From positions 1 to 32,478 of the forward strand of contig JACRFZ010000086.1 of NCBI GenBank assembly GCA_016212515.1: 32,478 bases of DNA, given 5' to 3'. Positions 28,068 to 32,478 of this stretch are shown piece after piece (within the stretch, counting starts at the first letter, position 1; every line of letters begins with the position of its first letter). The DNA comes from Candidatus Melainabacteria bacterium. GTDB taxonomy: Bacteria > Cyanobacteriota > Vampirovibrionia > Obscuribacterales > Obscuribacteraceae. The notes beneath the pieces were generated by a model that saw only the letters and a program-made list of their open reading frames with translations, was not told the origin of the DNA and did no database searches. A program made the translations under genes and the position numbers.

Positions 28068-31000
28068 TTGCGCTTACGTCCTGTGCGTAAACGCGGTAGT
28101 CAACCCCGGCTAGCTGCCGGAGGCGAACTGCCTTTGCGTGCAGAATTATTCAGTGCTGACCAGATGGAAGAGTATGGAAAGGCCCTGGCGCTAGCTCATG
28201 AGCTAGCGCCAGGGCAAATTCCTGACCGTCTGCTTTTCCGTCTTTCTGAAAACGATGGTTTCATCCAGGGAGTTTGTGCTCTTCTGACCGCGGCCGCTGC
28301 TGCCGGTCGGCGTATTACACCGGCAGGTGAGTGGCTCCTGGATAACTTCTATTTGATAGAAGAGCAGATCCGCACGGCCCGCAAGCATTTACCGAAAGGT
28401 TACAGCAAAGAATTACCCCGCTTGGCAAATGGCGCCTCCCGGGGCTTTCCTCGCGTCTATGATCTGGCCTTGGAGACTATTTCCCACGGCGATGGGCGGG
28501 TGGAGTCCGAAAATCTGGGTCGTTTTGTCACGGCTTACCAGACCGTTTCCGAGCTGAAGCTTGGTGAACTCTGGGCCATACCCATTATGTTAAGGCTGGC
28601 TTTGATAGAGAATCTCAGGCGGGTGAGCGTTCGCCTGGCCACCCATATGATGGAACGAGATCTGGCTGATGGCTGGGCGGACAAGATGTTGGAAGCGGCG
28701 GTCAGTGACCCGAAGAATCTAATTCTGGTTATCGCCGATATGGTGCGCTCTAACCCGCCCATGACCAGTTCCTTTGTGGCGGAGCTGACCAGAAGACTGC
28801 AGGGACAGACCGCCGCGCTTGCTCTCGGGCTGACCTGGATTGAGCAACGTCTTAATGAATCGAGTTTGACCATCGAACAACTTGTGCAGTCTGAGACTCA
28901 GTTGCAGGCTACCGACCAGGTTTCGATCAGCAATAGTATCGGCAGTTTGCGCTTGCTGGGTGCCATGGATTGGCGCAGCTTTGTGGAAAACCAGAGTGTG
29001 GTGGAGCGTACCCTGGCCAGGGACCCTTGCGGCTATCTACAAATGGACTTCGCCACCAGGGATCAGTATCGCCACGCCGTGGAAAGGGTGGCTCGTCGCT
29101 CGCTCTTTTCCGAAGGGCGAGTGGCTCATGCGGCTGTTGAGCTGGCAAGCAAGCAAAGTCTGCTTCTGGGCGCGGAGCACCGCCTTTCCCATGTCGGCTA
29201 CTACCTGATTGGAAATGGGCGCCGGGAATTGTTTGTTGCTCTGCAAATTGCCCCGTCTCTTGCGGACCGGCTGGTTTTCCATGGTTGGCAACCGCTGTTT
29301 CTTTATCTGTTGCCGCTCTTTTTGCTTTCCGTCTCCTTATCGGTCTGGCTGGTGCTGCCGGTGGTTGAAGGGCCGGCTTTCGCTCTCAGCGGCCGGCCTC
29401 CGGAATGGTTTTCGGTGCTGCTATTTTTGATTTTCCTGGCAGGTGTCAGCCAGTTCGCGGTCATCCTCGTAAACTGGCTTGTCACGCTCTATTTGCCGGC
29501 CAGACCTTTGCCGAAGATGGATTTTTCCAAGGGCCTGCCCCCGCAGGCGCCTACCATGGTAGTGGTGCCCACCATGCTCAGCAATGAGGAAGGGCTGGAG
29601 CATCTTCTTGAGGGGCTGGAAGTGCGCTTCCTGGCCAATCGCGATCTGAATTTGCACTTTGCTCTCCTGACTGATTTTCTTGACGCCGACAGGGCTGTGC
29701 TTGAGTCTGATGAGAGGCTGCTTACGCTTGCCCGACAAGGCATTGCACAGTTAAACGAGAAATACGGCGCCGACCGGGAAGTAGCGGACAGTACTTTCTA
29801 TTTGCTGGCCAGACCAAGAATCTGGAACAGCAAAGAGGGTGTGTTTATGGGCTATGAACGTAAGCGCGGTAAGCTCTCGGCCTTGAATCAGCTTATCTTG
29901 CATGGGGTGCGTGAGCCGTTCCTGCACATTGAAGGCGATTTCGATGTACTGAGGCGCATCAAGTATGTTATTACCCTAGATACAGATACCGAATTGCCCA
30001 GAGATGCTGCCAGGCAATGCGTGGGAGCCATGGAGCATCCGCTCAACCAGCCGGTTCTTGAGACTGCAAAGGACGGCACCGTTATGGTGCGGCAAGGCTT
30101 TGGCATTTTGCAGCCGCGGGTGGCCGTCAGTTTACCTGGTACGAATCGTTCAGCCTATGCGGCCATGCACGGCAATGAACCAGGCATTGACCCTTATACC
30201 CGCACTGTATCCGATGTCTATCAGGATCTCTTTCAAGAAGGTTCCTTCATCGGCAAAGGCATTTATCAGGTAGCTGCTTTTGAGGCGGTGTTGGCCGGGC
30301 GGTTTCCCGACAACAGCATTTTGAGCCACGATCTATTTGAAGGCTGTTACTTGCGCTCCGGTCTTGTAAGCGATGTGCAACTCTACGAAGAGTATCCTTC
30401 CTCGTATCTAGCCGATATGACCAGGCGTTATCGCTGGATCAGAGGCGACTGGCAACTTCTTCCCTGGCTAATGCCCCTGGTGCCCATGGCCGGGTCGCTC
30501 ACCTGGAATCGTCTGTCGGCGCTCTCAATCTGGAAACTCTTCGACAATTTGCGACGCAGTCTGGTGGCACCGGCGCTCCTGCTCTGGTTTTGTCTAACCT
30601 GGCTTTTCCTCTCGCCGGCCTGGTTCTGGACGGTGGCTGCGGTTTCGGTCATGTTCGTGCCGGTGCTGCTGATATCCTTTGCGGCGCTTTTCAGGAAGCC
30701 GGAAGACTTGCTGGTCAGGCAACATATTTTTGCTAACTGCAAAGCTACCTTGAGGCAACTGGAAGGTGTAGTTTTGACCCTGGCCTGTCTACCATTTGAA
30801 GCGATGTTAACAGTGGATGCGGTGCTGCGCACTCTCTATCGATTGTTAGTTAGCCAGCGCAACCTGCTCTCCTGGAACGCCTCGGGGCAGGTGCGGGGTG
30901 ACAGCTCAACCCTCGCCGTTACCTATTTCAGGATGGCTGCTGCTCCAGTGTTTGCCATTGCTGCTTACGTAGTACTGCTGGTCTTGCGACCGCAAGCTCT

Positions 31001-32478
31001 CGGTGCTGCCTTGGGTGTGCTTGTGGCCTGGTCTCTGGCACCAGCTCTGGTGTTTTATTTGAGCCGGCCCAAGAAAGAGAGGGTATTGAACCTCAAAAAT
31101 GCGCAGGTCTTGTTCTTGCGTCGCCTGGCGCGGCGGACCTGGGCATTTTTTGATCGCTATGTGGCAGAACCGGATCACTGGTTGCCTCCCGACAATGTGC
31201 AGGAGTCGCCCACTGCCGTCATTGCTCACCGCACTTCTCCTACCAACATCGGCATGGCGCTTCTGGCTAATCTGTCCGCCTATGATTTTGGTTATATTCA
31301 AACAGGCGAACTTCTGGAACGTTGCCGTTCCACCTTGGAGACCATGGCCAGGTTGGAGCGCTACCGGGGGCATTTTTTCAACTGGTATGACACAAGCAGT
31401 CTGCAACCTCTGCCGCCGCGCTATGTTTCAACGGTGGATAGCGGCAATCTGGCGGGGCATCTGCTTACCCTTAATGCCGGTCTTTTAGCCTGTCCGAGCC
31501 AGCCTCTCATTAGCAAGTCTACTTTCGATGGACTGGGCGATACTCTTGCTGTGCTCCTGGAGTATCTCGATCCTTCCGAGCGCGGGTTGCTCTCGCCTTT
31601 GGAAATTTTACTGGAAGAGGGGCGTAAGGCTTATAACGCCAATCTCACCGTCCTCCATGATGTTCTGGGGCGCCTTGTGGAAAGCAGCGCTGCCTTGAAT
31701 TTGATGCACGCCGATTCTGTTCAGGGCGATGCGGCCTATTATATGGCGGCCTTTGAACGGCAGTGCCGCAGCTTATTGGCCGAGCTTCTTCATCTGGTTC
31801 CCTTTATTGATATGGTGCGGGCACAATCGATTTCAGAAGCGGCCCTATACGACCTGTTGAATGCCTCTACTCCAGCCAGGTTCAGCCTCAATGATCTGCT
31901 TGCCTTTTACGAGCACTGGCAGCCCGGTGCAGATTCTCAGGTAGAGGCGGCCCTTTTTGCGACCGGGCAGAGCCGTGCGCGGGAAAGGCTTTTGCTAGTC
32001 CAGCAACTGGCTGGTCAGGGTGCTGCTTTTGCTGCCGAAATGGAATACGAATTCCTCTATGACAAAGGTCGCTGCTTGCTCTCTATCGGTTTCAACGCCG
32101 ATGAACCAAGGCTCGATGCCAGCTTCTATGATTTGCTCGCCTCGGAAGCGAGGCTTTGTAACTTTGTGGCCATTGCCCAGGGGCAATTACCTCAGGAAAG
32201 TTGGTTTACTCTCGGGCGCTTACTCACTTCCGCCTCCGGAGAACCGGTGCTGTTCTCCTGGAGCGGTTCTATGTTTGAGTATTTGATGCCGCTCCTGGTT
32301 ATGCCCAGTTATGAAAACACCCTTCTGGATCAGACCTGTAGAACCGCTGTTGCCAGGCAGATCGAATACGGTAAGCAGCGGGGCGTGCCCTGGGGTATTT
32401 CGGAGTCCGGTTATTTCGCCTTTGACGTGCATCTCAACTATCAGTACCGGGCTTTCGGCGTGCCCGGTCTGGGTTTAA
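28068..32478 (+). CDS. ndvB: Cyclic beta-glucan synthase-like protein (NdvB/ChvB family), 5' 1470 codons; 3' end outside window
   Basis: A frame is open from 28050 to the window edge. I prefer the TTG at 28068, since the following residues (Arg-Leu-Arg-Pro) already look like the family N-terminus; a TTG at 28134 with GGAGG and an ATG at 28164 are alternatives. Order: helical N-terminal region (1 to about 400, with Leu-Leu-Asp-Asn-Phe-Tyr-Leu-Ile-Glu-Glu); two TM clusters (about 408-430 and 447-478); a processive glycosyltransferase domain with Asp638-Thr-Asp640, Ser-His-Asp-Leu-Phe-Glu-Gly and Arg-Tyr-Arg-Trp-Ile-Arg-Gly-Asp-Trp; two more TM clusters; then a glycoamylase-like region to the edge. 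A C-terminal phosphorylase (GH94) domain would be expected beyond. The family makes cyclic beta-1,2-glucans at the inner membrane. It follows the RRM gene by 38 bases. Confidence 0.88.
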   Translation, partial: MRLRPVRKRGSQPRLAAGGELPLRAELFSADQMEEYGKALALAHELAPGQIPDRLLFRLSENDGFIQGVCALLTAAAAAGRRITPAGEWLLDNFYLIEEQIRTARKHLPKGYSKELPRLANGASRGFPRVYDLALETISHGDGRVESENLGRFVTAYQTVSELKLGELWAIPIMLRLALIENLRRVSVRLATHMMERDLADGWADKMLEAAVSDPKNLILVIADMVRSNPPMTSSFVAELTRRLQGQTAALALGLTWIEQRLNESSLTIEQLVQSETQLQATDQVSISNSIGSLRLLGAMDWRSFVENQSVVERTLARDPCGYLQMDFATRDQYRHAVERVARRSLFSEGRVAHAAVELASKQSLLLGAEHRLSHVGYYLIGNGRRELFVALQIAPSLADRLVFHGWQPLFLYLLPLFLLSVSLSVWLVLPVVEGPAFALSGRPPEWFSVLLFLIFLAGVSQFAVILVNWLVTLYLPARPLPKMDFSKGLPPQAPTMVVVPTMLSNEEGLEHLLEGLEVRFLANRDLNLHFALLTDFLDADRAVLESDERLLTLARQGIAQLNEKYGADREVADSTFYLLARPRIWNSKEGVFMGYERKRGKLSALNQLILHGVREPFLHIEGDFDVLRRIKYVITLDTDTELPRDAARQCVGAMEHPLNQPVLETAKDGTVMVRQGFGILQPRVAVSLPGTNRSAYAAMHGNEPGIDPYTRTVSDVYQDLFQEGSFIGKGIYQVAAFEAVLAGRFPDNSILSHDLFEGCYLRSGLVSDVQLYEEYPSSYLADMTRRYRWIRGDWQLLPWLMPLVPMAGSLTWNRLSALSIWKLFDNLRRSLVAPALLLWFCLTWLFLSPAWFWTVAAVSVMFVPVLLISFAALFRKPEDLLVRQHIFANCKATLRQLEGVVLTLACLPFEAMLTVDAVLRTLYRLLVSQRNLLSWNASGQVRGDSSTLAVTYFRMAAAPVFAIAAYVVLLVLRPQALGAALGVLVAWSLAPALVFYLSRPKKERVLNLKNAQVLFLRRLARRTWAFFDRYVAEPDHWLPPDNVQESPTAVIAHRTSPTNIGMALLANLSAYDFGYIQTGELLERCRSTLETMARLERYRGHFFNWYDTSSLQPLPPRYVSTVDSGNLAGHLLTLNAGLLACPSQPLISKSTFDGLGDTLAVLLEYLDPSERGLLSPLEILLEEGRKAYNANLTVLHDVLGRLVESSAALNLMHADSVQGDAAYYMAAFERQCRSLLAELLHLVPFIDMVRAQSISEAALYDLLNASTPARFSLNDLLAFYEHWQPGADSQVEAALFATGQSRARERLLLVQQLAGQGAAFAAEMEYEFLYDKGRCLLSIGFNADEPRLDASFYDLLASEARLCNFVAIAQGQLPQESWFTLGRLLTSASGEPVLFSWSGSMFEYLMPLLVMPSYENTLLDQTCRTAVARQIEYGKQRGVPWGISESGYFAFDVHLNYQYRAFGVPGLGL
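28182..28215. repeat. Perfect 34-bp palindrome inside the glucan synthase coding region
   Basis: Bases 28182-28198 (gccctggcgctagctca) are followed directly by their exact reverse complement at 28199-28215. It contains GCTAGC-type sequence twice and encodes Ala-Leu-Ala-Leu-Ala-His-Glu-Leu-Ala-Pro-Gly in frame. Confidence 0.95.

Noticed and set aside
28535..30832. Several minus- and plus-strand frames within the glucan synthase region
   Set aside because: All lie inside the long open frame that runs from 28068 to the window edge and matches the NdvB family throughout.

Overview
The window looks like ordinary chromosome from a free-living, Gram-negative-type bacterium with roughly 50% GC. My best guess is a non-photosynthetic relative of cyanobacteria (Melainabacteria/Vampirovibrionia, Obscuribacter-like). 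The clues are many TPR proteins, a PknB-type kinase with an outside TPR domain, a short cyanobacterial-style RRM protein, an arogenate-dehydrogenase-like TyrA and an NdvB-type glucan synthase. This placement is inference from gene content. I see no phage, insertion sequence, CRISPR array, rRNA or tRNA.

Layout. 1-480: the 3' end of an acidic repeat protein with a strong terminator. 489-4705: a secreted Pro-rich protein; a TyrA-PheA fusion enzyme; then a minus-strand run of a small beta-carbonic-anhydrase-like protein, a TonB-C-like exported protein and a small exported protein. 4883-9793: a TPR protein; an overlapping two-gene XRE-regulator module with a palindromic operator over its promoter; another helical-repeat protein; a decayed duplicate of the TPR gene's 3' end; a polytopic membrane protein; and a Cys4/TPR protein. 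9870-11782: an Rrf2 regulator divergent from an FAD amine-oxidase-like enzyme, with two copies of one inverted-repeat operator between them. 11940-16332: a nucleotidyltransferase, a transmembrane Ser/Thr kinase and a Gly-rich repetitive secreted protein. 16439-18989: gcvT, a small membrane-protein gene and gcvH. 19147-22313: a small exported protein, a one-TM protein and a HEAT-repeat protein. 22491-27573: an acyl-CoA dehydrogenase; two paralogous secreted TPR proteins that each carry two retropepsin-like DTGA sites, separated by a family-2 glycosyltransferase; and a small secreted protein. 27775-end: an RRM protein and the 5' 4.4 kb of a cyclic-beta-glucan-synthase-like gene that runs off the window.

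How the genes fit together. gcvT and gcvH supply two of the four glycine cleavage components; gcvP and lpd are not here. The fusion enzyme covers the prephenate branch toward tyrosine and phenylalanine. The envelope theme is strong: the glycosyltransferase, the glucan synthase, two double-retropepsin proteins and about ten exported proteins of unknown role. The most promising undescribed items are the TPR/double-retropepsin paralogs, the XRE module with its operator, the Rrf2 double operator, the ACT-less TyrA-PheA fusion with altered dehydratase motifs, and a perfect 34-bp palindrome inside the glucan synthase gene.

Starts were chosen from ribosome-binding sites and signal peptides. Several genes use GTG or TTG.
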